Source: Mycolicibacterium sp. TY81
GTDB taxonomy: Bacteria; Actinomycetota; Actinomycetes; Mycobacteriales; Mycobacteriaceae
DNA: 64,000 nucleotides
NCBI RefSeq assembly: GCF_018326285.1
Contig: NZ_AP023362.1
Location: forward strand, 5,828,001 to 5,892,000
Reading direction: 5' to 3'
Part shown: positions 46,100 through 54,814 of the stretch, one piece after another
How the letters are laid out: each line of letters opens with the position of its first letter
How positions within the stretch are numbered: the first letter of the stretch is position 1
Translations under genes and position numbers: made by a program
Notes under the pieces: model-generated
Seen by the model: the letters and a program-made list of their open reading frames with translations, nothing else
Told to the model about the DNA's origin: nothing
The model's database searches: none

Positions 46100-47779
46100 C
46101 TACGGCGTCCGCTGACCGGTCAGCAGCGTCTCGATCAGTTCGCGGTACGGACCGACCAGATACGCGGTGTCGCCGGCGCACAGTTGGGCGTCGCGCCGCG
46201 GTCGCGGCAGCGTGGTGCCCGCCCGCGCGATGGCGATGACCCGAATCTGCGTCGGCACCTCCGCCATCCGCATCCCGTCGAGCGCGCTGCCCGCGTCGAT
46301 GTGGACGCCGCCCACCATGAACGACTGCTGGCCCACCGAGAAGGTGCCCACGACCTGTAGTCCCATCGCCGCGCCGACGAACCACGGGGCCGCCAGCTCG
46401 ACCGTCGAGCGGACGTGCGCGAAGCCGAAGCGCCCCGCCACCGCTGCTCCGAGGGTGCGGTCGTAGATCCGCAGCACCAGTGGGACGTCGGGCCGGTCGA
46501 TCTCCGGCAGCACCCGGGGACTGAGCATCTCGCGCAGCACGATGCCGGTCTCGATGTTGACCATGTCGTCCTGCGTCAGCACCGCGATGGCGCGCGCCCG
46601 GTCCAGGCGGGCGAGCTCGAGGGTCTGGCGCAGGGTCGCGTCGCCGAAGATCACCGGGACATCCAGCTGGGCGGCCTGGGCCAGGAACCGGTTGGTCTCG
46701 TCCCGTTCGATGACGGCGACGTCGTAGCCGGCCGCAACCAGGTCGCTGACCACCCGGATACCGAACGAGCCGAGGCCCACCACGACGATGTGGTTGCGCA
46801 GGTGCTGCACCCGCCGGCGCCCCGACGAGTTGCCGAGCCGACGGGACAGCAGCGCGTCGGCGACGAACGCGACCAGGATCGCGGTGGTGGTGACGCCGGC
46901 GAACATGAGCCCAATGCCCCACAGCCGCAACCACGTTGGTTGATGCATGAAGCTGAAATCGCCGTAGCCGACCGTCGCGATGGTCTCGGTCGAGAAGTAC
47001 AGCGCATCGATCCAGCTCATGCCGGCCGGGTTGTGATAGGCGAAGCGCAGCAGCACCGTCGACCCGAGCAGCAGCGACATCGACGTGCCCAGGGCCCACC
47101 AGAAGATGGGGTTGATGTCGTCGCGCAGGACGCGCAGCGTGTCGATCACGCGGCGCGGCCATGGGCGGTGGGTTCGGTTGCTCAGCGGACGCGGCACGGT
47201 GATGCCGGCGTCCGCGAGTTCGTCGGCGGTGCCGATCATGGCGGTCCAGTCGCCGGCGCGCACCTCGAAATCCCTACCGGGACAGGGCGTCACCTCGCCA
47301 GGCGCGTCCGAGTTCTCCCCGCGGACGACGGCGACGGGCGCCAGGTCACCGAACATCTCCCGCAGTGTGGCGTCGCGCGGGGCGTCGGTGCCGGAGATGA
47401 CGTAGTCCACGCCGGCCACCGAGATGGTGTGGGTGGTGCGGGCCAGGCAGGCCTCGACGACCGACGGCGCGGCCAGGTCGGCGACGTCGAGAACTGCGCC
47501 CGGTCCGTTGTCCTGCGCCACCGCGGCGCGCAGCACGCTGTTGGCCAGCCGGGTCACCACCCGGACTGTGGGGTTGAGTTCCCTTGCCAGCAGCGCTATT
47601 TCGAGGTTGACGGCGTCGTCGTCGCCGGCGCACACGATGGCGGCGGCGCTGGTGACGATGGCCGCCTTGAGGCCGGCGGGTTCGTGGATCGTCACGACGG
47701 TGGCGCCCGCCGTCTGCAACCCCTCGGTGATCCGGTTGGCCAGCGCGTCGGTGCCGCAGACGATGACGTGCCCTTGCAT
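46100..47779 (-). CDS. Potassium-type ion channel with two RCK/TrkA-N domains
   Basis: The 559-residue protein has an unusual order. An N-terminal Rossmann-type RCK domain (VIVCGTDALANRITEGL) comes first. Then follow two membrane helices with the K+ selectivity filter STETIATVGYGD near 265. A second RCK domain (HIVVVGLGSFGIRVVSDLVA) lies near 335, with a TrkA-C-like end. Such channels open or close by nucleotide or ion binding to the RCK ring. It starts 5 bp downstream of the cupin gene, so the two are a unit. Confidence 0.9.
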   Translation of the reverse strand: MQGHVIVCGTDALANRITEGLQTAGATVVTIHEPAGLKAAIVTSAAAIVCAGDDDAVNLEIALLARELNPTVRVVTRLANSVLRAAVAQDNGPGAVLDVADLAAPSVVEACLARTTHTISVAGVDYVISGTDAPRDATLREMFGDLAPVAVVRGENSDAPGEVTPCPGRDFEVRAGDWTAMIGTADELADAGITVPRPLSNRTHRPWPRRVIDTLRVLRDDINPIFWWALGTSMSLLLGSTVLLRFAYHNPAGMSWIDALYFSTETIATVGYGDFSFMHQPTWLRLWGIGLMFAGVTTTAILVAFVADALLSRRLGNSSGRRRVQHLRNHIVVVGLGSFGIRVVSDLVAAGYDVAVIERDETNRFLAQAAQLDVPVIFGDATLRQTLELARLDRARAIAVLTQDDMVNIETGIVLREMLSPRVLPEIDRPDVPLVLRIYDRTLGAAVAGRFGFAHVRSTVELAAPWFVGAAMGLQVVGTFSVGQQSFMVGGVHIDAGSALDGMRMAEVPTQIRVIAIARAGTTLPRPRRDAQLCAGDTAYLVGPYRELIETLLTGQRTP

Positions 47780-47784
47780 GTGCC

Positions 47785-48225
47785 CTACTGACCAACCAGC
47801 GCGAAGTCTGCGAAGTCGAAGCCGGGCACCACGACACAGCTCACCAGGGTGGGTTCGTCGTCACGGGGGCGCGCCCGCTGCCAGTGCCCCGGCGGAACCA
47901 GCGCCTGCGGCCGTTCGCCCGCTGCGACGTCCGCCCCGAGCAGCACGGTCTCCGCGTTCGCCTGCTCCGGTCCGACCTCCAGTAGCAGCGGACTGCCGCG
48001 GTGGAACAGCCACAGTTCGGCGCTGTGCACGGTGTGCCAGGCGGACTGCTGCCCGGGCATCAGCAGGAACAGGATCGCGGTCCCGGCGCTGCGCGGGCCG
48101 GAATACTGCGCGGGCAGCGCGGATTGGGGGACGGTCAGGTCGCTGCGCCAGGTCTCGCGGTACCAGCCGCCTTCCGGATGCGGCGACAGGTCGAGCTGCC
48201 ACGCCCAATCGGGGAGATCGGTCAT
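47785..48225 (-). CDS. Cupin-fold protein, DUF985
   Basis: The 146-residue cupin has the DUF985 pattern LSPHPEGGWYRETWRSDL, then GTAILFLLMPGQQSAWHTVH, LWLFHRGSPLLL, VPPGHWQRARP and VVPGFDFADFAL. Histidines in the second and fourth motifs could bind a metal. Proteins of this kind are related to sugar epimerase-like folds but have no settled reaction. The start is 5 bp before the channel gene and 62 bp from the divergent membrane-protein gene. Confidence 0.88.
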   Translation of the reverse strand: MTDLPDWAWQLDLSPHPEGGWYRETWRSDLTVPQSALPAQYSGPRSAGTAILFLLMPGQQSAWHTVHSAELWLFHRGSPLLLEVGPEQANAETVLLGADVAAGERPQALVPPGHWQRARPRDDEPTLVSCVVVPGFDFADFALVGQ

Positions 48226-48287
48226 GGCTCTTGAGGCTACGGCTGATCAGCTGTGTCGGCCTGCCGGATGGTCGATAGGCTTTTGCC

Positions 48288-48698
48288 ATGGAACGGTTGC
48301 GGCCCGCCTGGATCGTCGCGCTGTGCGCGTTGGTGCTGTTGGTCAGTGCCTGGTTGCCGTGGCTGTCGAGCCCCGCGGGGCATGCGAACGCCATCGGCGG
48401 GAAGGTCGGTCATATCACTGTTCCGCCACCGGGTTTCGGTGTCGGGCAGCTGATGGTGCTGTTGTCCTCGTGCCTGCTCGTGGCGGCCACGATGGCGGCG
48501 CGTCACCTGTCATCGCGCGCTGCTTCCGTTGTGGCCCTGGTGCTTTCGGCCGGGCTGGCGGCGCTCGGGGTCTGGTATCACGTGCTGTACGTGCACAGCC
48601 CGGTGGTCGCGTCGTACGGGTTGTATGTCGGGCTGGTCGCGGCCGCACTGGCGATAGTGCTGTCAGTGCTGGCCTCCGTCGTCGCCTGGCGGTCGTGA
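48288..48698 (+). CDS. Small four-helix membrane protein
   Basis: The 136-residue protein has four hydrophobic segments: WIVALCALVLLVSAWLPWL (about 8-26), LMVLLSSCLLVAATMAA, VVALVLSAGLAALGVWYHVL and LYVGLVAAALAIVLSVLASV. The loop AGHANAIGGKVGHITVPPPGFG probably faces outside. Mycobacteria have many such small proteins of unknown role. It overlaps the GNAT gene by TGATG and so is co-translated with it. Confidence 0.8.
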   Translation: MERLRPAWIVALCALVLLVSAWLPWLSSPAGHANAIGGKVGHITVPPPGFGVGQLMVLLSSCLLVAATMAARHLSSRAASVVALVLSAGLAALGVWYHVLYVHSPVVASYGLYVGLVAAALAIVLSVLASVVAWRS

Positions 48699-49285
48699 TG
48701 GGGTTCGTCGAACCCGTCGTGCTGACGGGGCGGCGGTGGGTGACGCTGGAACCGCTGACGACCGATCACATTCCCGAGATCGCCGCGGCGGCCGCCGACG
48801 GTGACCCGGGCCGGTTGTGGTTCACCTCCGCGCCCTCGCCGACGACGGCGGGGGAGTGGGTGCAGGCCCGGTTGGCGGTGCAGCGCCCGGATACCGGCCT
48901 GACGTTCGTGGTGCGTGCGCTCGACGGCCGGCTCATCGGCTCGTCCAGCTACCTCAATGTGGACGGTCCCAACCGGCGTCTGGAGATCGGTGCCACCTGG
49001 TACGTGGAGTCGGTTCGGCGGACCGGGGTGAACACCGAAACCAAGCTGCTGCTGCTCGGGCACGCTTTTGAAGCGCTCCACTGTATAGCAGTTGAGTTCA
49101 GAACCCACTTCTTCAACTCGGCGAGTCGCGCGGCAATTGAGCGGCTCGGAGCCAAGCTCGACGGGGTGCTGCGCTCACATCAGTTGCTCGGTGACGGTTC
49201 TCGCCGGGACACCGTGGTGTATTCGATCCTCGACATCGAATGGCCCGCGGTGCGCAACAACCTGCAATTCCGCCTGAACCGGTAA
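48698..49285 (+). CDS. GNAT-family acetyltransferase (RimJ/RimL-like)
   Basis: The 195-residue N-acetyltransferase begins with the RimJ pattern LTGRRWVTLEPLTTDHIPE. It continues with VVRALDGRLIGSSSYLNVDGPNRRLEIGATWY, in which the acetyl-CoA strand is GATWY, and ends with VEFRTHFFNSASRAAIERLGA, the typical helix-loop in which the neighbour set is compared. The family modifies protein N-termini, antibiotics or small amines. It is coupled to the membrane protein upstream by a one-base overlap. Confidence 0.85.
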   Translation: MGFVEPVVLTGRRWVTLEPLTTDHIPEIAAAAADGDPGRLWFTSAPSPTTAGEWVQARLAVQRPDTGLTFVVRALDGRLIGSSSYLNVDGPNRRLEIGATWYVESVRRTGVNTETKLLLLGHAFEALHCIAVEFRTHFFNSASRAAIERLGAKLDGVLRSHQLLGDGSRRDTVVYSILDIEWPAVRNNLQFRLNR

Positions 49286-49423
49286 CTTCGCCCACCCCGG
49301 TGATCAGCATCTCTTGAGCAAAACTTGACAGTTTGCCAAGCTATGTTTTTGAATTCGTGTCTAATCGTGACCGAATTGTGATTTGATCCAAGCATCGGTT
49401 CGTTCGCTTGATCGGGGGGACGG

Positions 49424-49969
49424 ATGTACGCAATGAGCTTCAAGTCGTATGCGGGTGTCGCGCTCGCGGCCGCTTTGATCGCCGCCGGCGGGATGATGAC
49501 GGCGCCCGCGAGCAACGCTGATTCGGCGTCGTACGTCGACCCGATGTCCTACGGTCAGCAGACCGGTCAGCCTGCCGGCCAGCAGTACGCCGGCCCCGCC
49601 CGGACCATGGGCGCGGTCCAGGCCTCGAACTCCGGCTGGCCGGGCCAGTGCACGTGGGGTGCGCTGCAGATGGCTTTCCAGAACGTGGGCTACTACCCGG
49701 ACATCCATGGCAATGCCAGGGTCTGGGCTGACGCCGCCCGGTCCCGTGGCTGGACCGTCGTGGACGAGCCGCAGGCCCGGTCCATCGCGGTATACCCGGC
49801 CGAACTGCCCGGGGTGAGCCAGTACGGCCATGTGGCATGGGTGAATTCGGTGTCCGGTCGCTGGATCAACATCACCGAGATGAACAACGAGTCCCACGGC
49901 GGCCCGTTCGCCTGGTGGACCCGCGACACCCAGCACATCCCGGGGATGAGCTACATCCTGATCCCCTGA
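49424..49969 (+). CDS. Secreted CHAP-domain peptidase
   Basis: The 181-residue protein has a signal peptide (SYAGVALAAALIAAGGMMTA, cut near residue 33). A linker rich in Gln/Gly/Pro follows, then a CHAP domain with the active cysteine in GQCTWGALQM and the histidine in GHVAWVNSV, followed by TEMNNES. CHAP enzymes cut peptidoglycan peptides, so a role in cell-wall remodelling is likely. The start could be ATG 49424 or ATG 49433. It is convergent with the methyltransferase gene (5 bp gap). Confidence 0.88.
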   Translation: MYAMSFKSYAGVALAAALIAAGGMMTAPASNADSASYVDPMSYGQQTGQPAGQQYAGPARTMGAVQASNSGWPGQCTWGALQMAFQNVGYYPDIHGNARVWADAARSRGWTVVDEPQARSIAVYPAELPGVSQYGHVAWVNSVSGRWINITEMNNESHGGPFAWWTRDTQHIPGMSYILIP

Positions 49970-49974
49970 CGCTG

Positions 49975-51027
49975 TTACGGCCGCGCTTCGAATACGAGGT
50001 TGAACGGCGTCTCGGTGGCGCGCCGGAACCGGGTGAAACCGCCTTTGTCGACGACGACGTCGCGCAGCCTGGCCTCGCCGGCCTGCGCGCCGAGCGCCGG
50101 CCCGTTGCGGGCCAGTGACACCGGCACGCAGATCTGCGACGAGGCGCCGTACATCATGCGACCGACCGGATTCAGGTTGTCCTGCACCCGATCGTTGGCG
50201 AACGGCTCGACGAGCATCGCGATGCCGTCGGTTTTGAGTGCCGCGCGGGTGTGCTGCATGACCCCGACCGGATCAGCCATGTCGTGCAGGCAGTCGAAGA
50301 ACGCGATCAGGTCGAAATCCTTGTCTTCGTAGCCTGTCGCGTCGGCGACCTCGAAGCGCGCGTTCGTCACCCCGGCTTCCGCCGCGCGTTCGGTCGCGAC
50401 GTGTATCGACTCGGGGTGGTAGTCGTAGCCGATGAACGTCGAGTTCGGGTACGTCTTCGCCATCAGGATCGTGCTGACGCCGTGGCCGCAGCCGACGTCG
50501 GCTGCCTTGGCCCCGGACTCGAGGCGTTCGATCGCGCCGTCCAGTGCCGGCAGCCAGGAGCCGACGAGTTCGGCGTTGTAGCCGGCGCGGAAGAACCGCT
50601 CGGTGCCGGCGAACAGGCACGGATGGTGCTCGCCCCATTCCAGGCCGGCGCCGGTTTTGAAGTTCTCGGTCGTGCGGTCGAGGACGTGGAACACCGCTTC
50701 GACGATGTTGTAGGCGCCGGGGATATCGACGGGGCCGTTCGGGTCGGCGAGGCAGGCGGCCTGCTCCGCGCTCATCGACCACATGCCGCTGCCCGGATCG
50801 AACTGGACGTAGCCGCCGGCGGCCTGGTTGGCCAGCCACTCGCGCACGTACCGCTCCACGGTGCCGGTCTTCTCGGCCAGCTGCGTGGCCGTGAGCGGCC
50901 CAGTCGCCAGGGCCTTGTACAGCCCGAGCCGGTCCCCGATCAGGACCAGGCCGGCACTGATCGCGGCACCCATGTCGCCGATCGCCATGCCGAGAAATTG
51001 GTTCAGCTTGTCTTCGTCCACAGGCAT
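49975..51027 (-). CDS. SAM-dependent methyltransferase with N-terminal winged helix
   Basis: The 350-residue protein starts with a dimerisation/winged-helix part (GLYKALATGPLTATQLAEKT). A class I methyltransferase fold follows, with motif I AADVGCGHGVSTILM near 177 and YDYHPESIHVATERA. This layout matches Rv2258c-type proteins of mycobacteria, in which the substrate is unknown. ATG 51027 follows GGAGGTCCAGAC, a clear ribosome site. It is divergent from the SLC13-like carrier gene. Confidence 0.88.
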   Translation of the reverse strand: MPVDEDKLNQFLGMAIGDMGAAISAGLVLIGDRLGLYKALATGPLTATQLAEKTGTVERYVREWLANQAAGGYVQFDPGSGMWSMSAEQAACLADPNGPVDIPGAYNIVEAVFHVLDRTTENFKTGAGLEWGEHHPCLFAGTERFFRAGYNAELVGSWLPALDGAIERLESGAKAADVGCGHGVSTILMAKTYPNSTFIGYDYHPESIHVATERAAEAGVTNARFEVADATGYEDKDFDLIAFFDCLHDMADPVGVMQHTRAALKTDGIAMLVEPFANDRVQDNLNPVGRMMYGASSQICVPVSLARNGPALGAQAGEARLRDVVVDKGGFTRFRRATETPFNLVFEARP

Positions 51028-51238
51028 GTCTGGACCTCCAGAAATGTGGTTGCCAGCTTGACTGTACGACTGCGGAAATTCCTGAACAATGCGTAGTTTT
51101 TCGACGGTCGAATGCGTGCTGGGGCAATAGCGTGGCGGCGACGTGCGCTCCGGATTCGGGGCATCTCCGACCGATCCGTGGCGGCGAATGTTATTGATCA
51201 AGGGTGTTCGTATCGGTCGGCGTCGTTCAGGTTCGCCA

Positions 51239-53077
51239 GTGACTCATCAGATGTGGATCGTTGTCGGCATCCTGGCCGGCGCCATCGGCCTGTTCGTGTG
51301 GGGCCGTCCGCGCGCCGACATCGTCGGAGTACTGGTCGTCGTCGCGTTGATGAGCACCGGCGTGCTGACGCCGACCGAGGCGCTGGCCGGCTTCGGTTCG
51401 CCCGTGGTGATTCTGTTGGCCGGCATATTCATCGTCAGCGCGGGCTTGGTCAACACCGGGATCACCCAGCGGCTCGGTGAGTTCGTCGTCAAGGTCGGCG
51501 GCCGCAGCGAGTCGCGGCTGGTCGCGCTGATCATGGTCCTGTCGGCCGGTATCGGGTCGGTCATGAACTCGTCGGCGATCGTCTCGATGCTGATCCCCGT
51601 GGTGCTGACCGTCACGGCCGCAACGGGTTTGAACCGCAAACGCATGCTCATGCCCTTGTGCGTCGCCGTCATGATCAGCGGCATGATGACGTCGATCGCG
51701 TCGTCGCCGAACATCATCATCGAGGGCATCCTCAGTCAGCGCGGCATCACGCCGACGCTCGGCTTCTTCGGCTTCACGCCGTTCGGTGTCGTCACGCTCG
51801 CGGTCAGTCTTGTTTTCATGCTCCTGGTCGGGCGTAACCTCTTGAGCCGCAACCGGACCGGAGTGGCCGACGCACAGCAACCCTCCACCTTCGACGTCAT
51901 CGCGTCCTACGGGCTGCGGCCCCGCTGGCACCTGCTGCACGTATCCGCTGACTCACCACTGGTGGGGCAATCGGTTGCGGCGCAACGCCAACCGCTGCGC
52001 GAGCGTTACGGCCTCGATCTTCTCGGCTTCGAGAAGCACACCCGCGGCCCGGCGCAATACCTGTCGGCGCGGCCGGAAACCGTCTTCGAGGCAGGCGATC
52101 TGGTCTTCACGCTCGTCGATGAACAGCAGACCGCCGCGGTGGCGGCCGACCTGCGCTGTCAGGTCACCGGCCCGCGTGCCGAAGACGAGCGCCGCGAAGT
52201 GCTGCAGAACGTCGGGGTGGCCGAGGTGATGCTGGCACCCGAGTCGAAGTCGATCGGCATGACGCTCGGCGAGCTCGATCTGGCCGCTGCCCATAACGTG
52301 ACGGTCCTGGCGGTCCGGCACCGCGGCCAGAGCATCACCGCGGACCTGTCGGGCCGCACCCTTGACTTCGGTGACGCGATGTTGGTGGGCGGCAACTGGG
52401 ACGACATCGAGCGGCTCAGCGATTCGCGCCGGAACTTCATCCTGTTGAACCTGCCCGCCGAGTATCAGCAGCGGTTGGTGGCGCCGGGCCGGGGTCGTGC
52501 CGCAGTGGTCATCCTCATCGCGATGGTCACGTGCATGGCGTTCGGCTGGCTGCCCAGCGCCGATGCGGCGCTGCTCGGGGCACTGGCCATGGTCGGGGCG
52601 GGCTGCGTTCGCGTCGACAGCATCTACCGGTTGATCAGCTGGAGCACGCTCGTCCTGATCGCCGGGATGCTGCCGTTGGCCACGGCGCTGGCCAAGACCG
52701 GGACGACGACGCTGATCGCCGGTCACCTGGTCGACACGTTGGGCAGCCTCGGTCCGACCGGCATGCTCGCGGTGGTGTTCCTGGTGACGGCGGTGGTCGC
52801 CTTGTTCATCTCGAACTCGGCGACCGCCGTGCTGATCGCGCCCGTGGCCATCGAAGCGGCGCAGGCATTGCACGTCTCGCCGCAGGGATTCGCGATGACG
52901 GTCGCCATCGCCTGTTCGGCCGCGTTCGTGACGCCGGTGTCGTCGCCGACCAACATGCTGGTGATGGAGCCGGGCGGCTACCGGTTCTCGGATTACGCGA
53001 AGGTCGGCGTGCCGCTGCTGGCGCTGACCATGGTGATCACGGTGGTGATGGCCCGGCTGATCTACCTGCCGGGCTAG
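51239..53077 (+). CDS. SLC13/CitM-type anion carrier with RCK_C domains
   Basis: The 612-residue protein has two halves of membrane helices split by a cytosolic pair of TrkA-C (RCK_C) domains (about 220-380). The first half contains SSAIVSMLIPVVLTVTAATG and SSPNIIIEG; the second contains SNSATAVLIAPVAIEAAQAL and VSSPTNMLVMEPGGYRFSDY, the paired substrate hairpins of DASS/IT carriers. These transport sulfate, di- or tricarboxylates with Na+ or H+. GTG 51239 is chosen; upstream in-frame sequence is basic and unlikely to be translated. Confidence 0.88.
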   Translation: MTHQMWIVVGILAGAIGLFVWGRPRADIVGVLVVVALMSTGVLTPTEALAGFGSPVVILLAGIFIVSAGLVNTGITQRLGEFVVKVGGRSESRLVALIMVLSAGIGSVMNSSAIVSMLIPVVLTVTAATGLNRKRMLMPLCVAVMISGMMTSIASSPNIIIEGILSQRGITPTLGFFGFTPFGVVTLAVSLVFMLLVGRNLLSRNRTGVADAQQPSTFDVIASYGLRPRWHLLHVSADSPLVGQSVAAQRQPLRERYGLDLLGFEKHTRGPAQYLSARPETVFEAGDLVFTLVDEQQTAAVAADLRCQVTGPRAEDERREVLQNVGVAEVMLAPESKSIGMTLGELDLAAAHNVTVLAVRHRGQSITADLSGRTLDFGDAMLVGGNWDDIERLSDSRRNFILLNLPAEYQQRLVAPGRGRAAVVILIAMVTCMAFGWLPSADAALLGALAMVGAGCVRVDSIYRLISWSTLVLIAGMLPLATALAKTGTTTLIAGHLVDTLGSLGPTGMLAVVFLVTAVVALFISNSATAVLIAPVAIEAAQALHVSPQGFAMTVAIACSAAFVTPVSSPTNMLVMEPGGYRFSDYAKVGVPLLALTMVITVVMARLIYLPG

Positions 53078-53160
53078 CGTCCTACGTCGAGCGTGGCGGC
53101 TGACGAGGCGACACGCGAGACGGAATCTCGGCAAGCCACACGTTCGACGCAGCGACCCCA

Positions 53161-54519
53161 TGTCGGACTTCGGTTGATGGGTGACGGATCTGTTTCGGTT
53201 GATCCTTGACACTCGTGTTGGTGGTCAGGCCTGTTCGCGGGTGCGGCAGGCCTTCTTGTTTCGTACCGCCCCGGTGCTGTTGCGGGCTGCGGTTTTGACC
53301 AATTGCTCACCGACCCAGAACCTCAGCAGGTCCCCGTCGACATGAACGTCGCAGCGTTGCCCGGCCCAGTGCCTGCCGATACTGACCTGCTGCCACGACA
53401 CGCACACCACCCCGTTGGTGGTGACCCGCCGCGAGACCCAATCTGAGCCCTGGCGCTGGTGCTCGCGCGCAGCCGTGGAGTTCGAGGGCGCCGCCGCCGG
53501 CGCTGATGCGGTGAACCGCTGAGCTGGGGTGTCCATCTTCAGGGACTGGTGCGGCCGGGCGGTGTTGTACTCGATCACCCACTCATCGAGCGCCTGCTGC
53601 GCCGCCTTCAAATTGGGGAAAGGTGCTGCGGTAGAAAGGAATTCCGCGCGCAGACTCCGGTGAAACCGCTCGATCTTGCCTGTAGTGGTCGGCGAGCGCG
53701 GCTGGGTCAACAAGTGCTCGATGCCGTGCTCGCGGCAGATCGCATCAAAGAGCACCTCCACCGGTGGATGGTTGAACCGGCCGGTGAACACCTTGCCGTT
53801 GTCGGTCAGGATCTGTTCTGGTGAGCCGTAGGTCGCCAACGCACCGCGCAGTCCATCGCACACCGCGCGGGTGCGCTCGCGAGTCATCAGCCGGGCGCAC
53901 ACGCACATCCGGGAGTGGTCGTCGATCCCGGTCAAGGCCTTGGCGCTGGTCCCGTCGGCCAGCGGGAACCCACCGACGACATCCATCTGCCACAACTCCA
54001 TCGGCGCGCCCCGCTCCCAGCGTTTCCACTTGCGGGCCCGCCGGTCGCGCAACCGCGGATCGATCAACCCCGACCGCACCAACGCCCGGTACACCGCCGA
54101 CTCCGAGGGCACCGGTGACACCTTGCGTTTGGTCAGCTCGAACACCAACCGCCGCGGCCCCCAATACGGACGTGAGCGCCGCAACTCCAGCACCGCCGCT
54201 TCAACCTCGGCTGACATCTGATGCGGACACGACACCGGCCGATGCGACCGATCAACCAACCCGTCCAAACCCTCGGCCTCATACCGGGCCAACCAGGCAT
54301 GCACCGTCTGACGCGACACCCCCGCCTTCTCGGCCGCCTGCGTCACCGACAACCCATCACTGATCACTGCCAGCACCGTCTGATACCGCTGCTCAGCCAC
54401 GCTCAACTCCCTCATTCAGGGAGTGTCAAGGATCAACCGAAGCAGGAGTAAAGCATCAGCCGAAACACTGTCAGGCATCACCCGACAGAGAAATGTCAGC
54501 CATCAACCGACGTAATACA
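53161..54519 (-). mobile_element. IS481-family insertion sequence, complete
   Basis: The element runs from TGTCGGACTTCGGTTGATGG at 53161 to CGTAATACA at 54519. The two ends are imperfect inverted repeats (matching at TGT, TCGGTTGATGG, TGAC, CTGT and TCGG), with a second pair, CGGTTGATCCTTGACACTC, just inside. It holds one intact transposase gene on the minus strand. No convincing target duplication is visible. It stops 11 bp from the 3' end of a tRNA-Arg gene. Confidence 0.85.
53225..54415 (-). CDS. IS481-family transposase
   Basis: The 396-residue DDE transposase begins with two helix-turn-helix parts (SVTQAAEKAGVSRQTVHAWL). The catalytic acids lie in LWQMDVVGGF, LTDNGKVFTG and TTGKIERFHRSL, spaced as in the IS481 group. 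The C-terminal tail contains a small beta domain (about 330-396). All key residues are present, so the element could be active. The last codons end 64 bp from the left end of the element. Confidence 0.93.
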   Translation of the reverse strand: MRELSVAEQRYQTVLAVISDGLSVTQAAEKAGVSRQTVHAWLARYEAEGLDGLVDRSHRPVSCPHQMSAEVEAAVLELRRSRPYWGPRRLVFELTKRKVSPVPSESAVYRALVRSGLIDPRLRDRRARKWKRWERGAPMELWQMDVVGGFPLADGTSAKALTGIDDHSRMCVCARLMTRERTRAVCDGLRGALATYGSPEQILTDNGKVFTGRFNHPPVEVLFDAICREHGIEHLLTQPRSPTTTGKIERFHRSLRAEFLSTAAPFPNLKAAQQALDEWVIEYNTARPHQSLKMDTPAQRFTASAPAAAPSNSTAAREHQRQGSDWVSRRVTTNGVVCVSWQQVSIGRHWAGQRCDVHVDGDLLRFWVGEQLVKTAARNSTGAVRNKKACRTREQA

Positions 54520-54530
54520 CCCGGATAAGT

Positions 54531-54602
54531 GCCCCCGGCAGGATTCGAACCTGCGACACCGGCTTTAGGAGAGCCGTGCTCTATCCCCTGAGCTACGGGG
54601 GC
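54531..54602 (-). tRNA. tRNA-Arg (anticodon CCT)
   Basis: A 72-base cloverleaf on the minus strand. The acceptor arm GCCCCCG pairs with CGGGGGC, the anticodon loop is CTCCTAA (anticodon CCT, reads AGG), and the T loop is TTCGAAT. The CCA end is not encoded. It lies between an IS481 element and the DDE/recombinase pair. Confidence 0.97.
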
Positions 54603-54814
54603 GGCGGGACGTCTTTGGATACCTGACTAAAACCTAGCCGGTGGGAGCGCGGGGTGGTTTTCGGCGGTGTTTCGTGGCGTCCTGGTGTTGTTCCCGGCGA
54701 ATTAGCTGGTCGTCGGGGAGTAGCGGGTGTGAGTGTAGCGGGCGCGACGATAGCCACGCGACGCGCTGGCGTCCGTGGCCGGCCTGAGTGAGCCTCGCTG
54801 TCGTGGTGGCGGCG

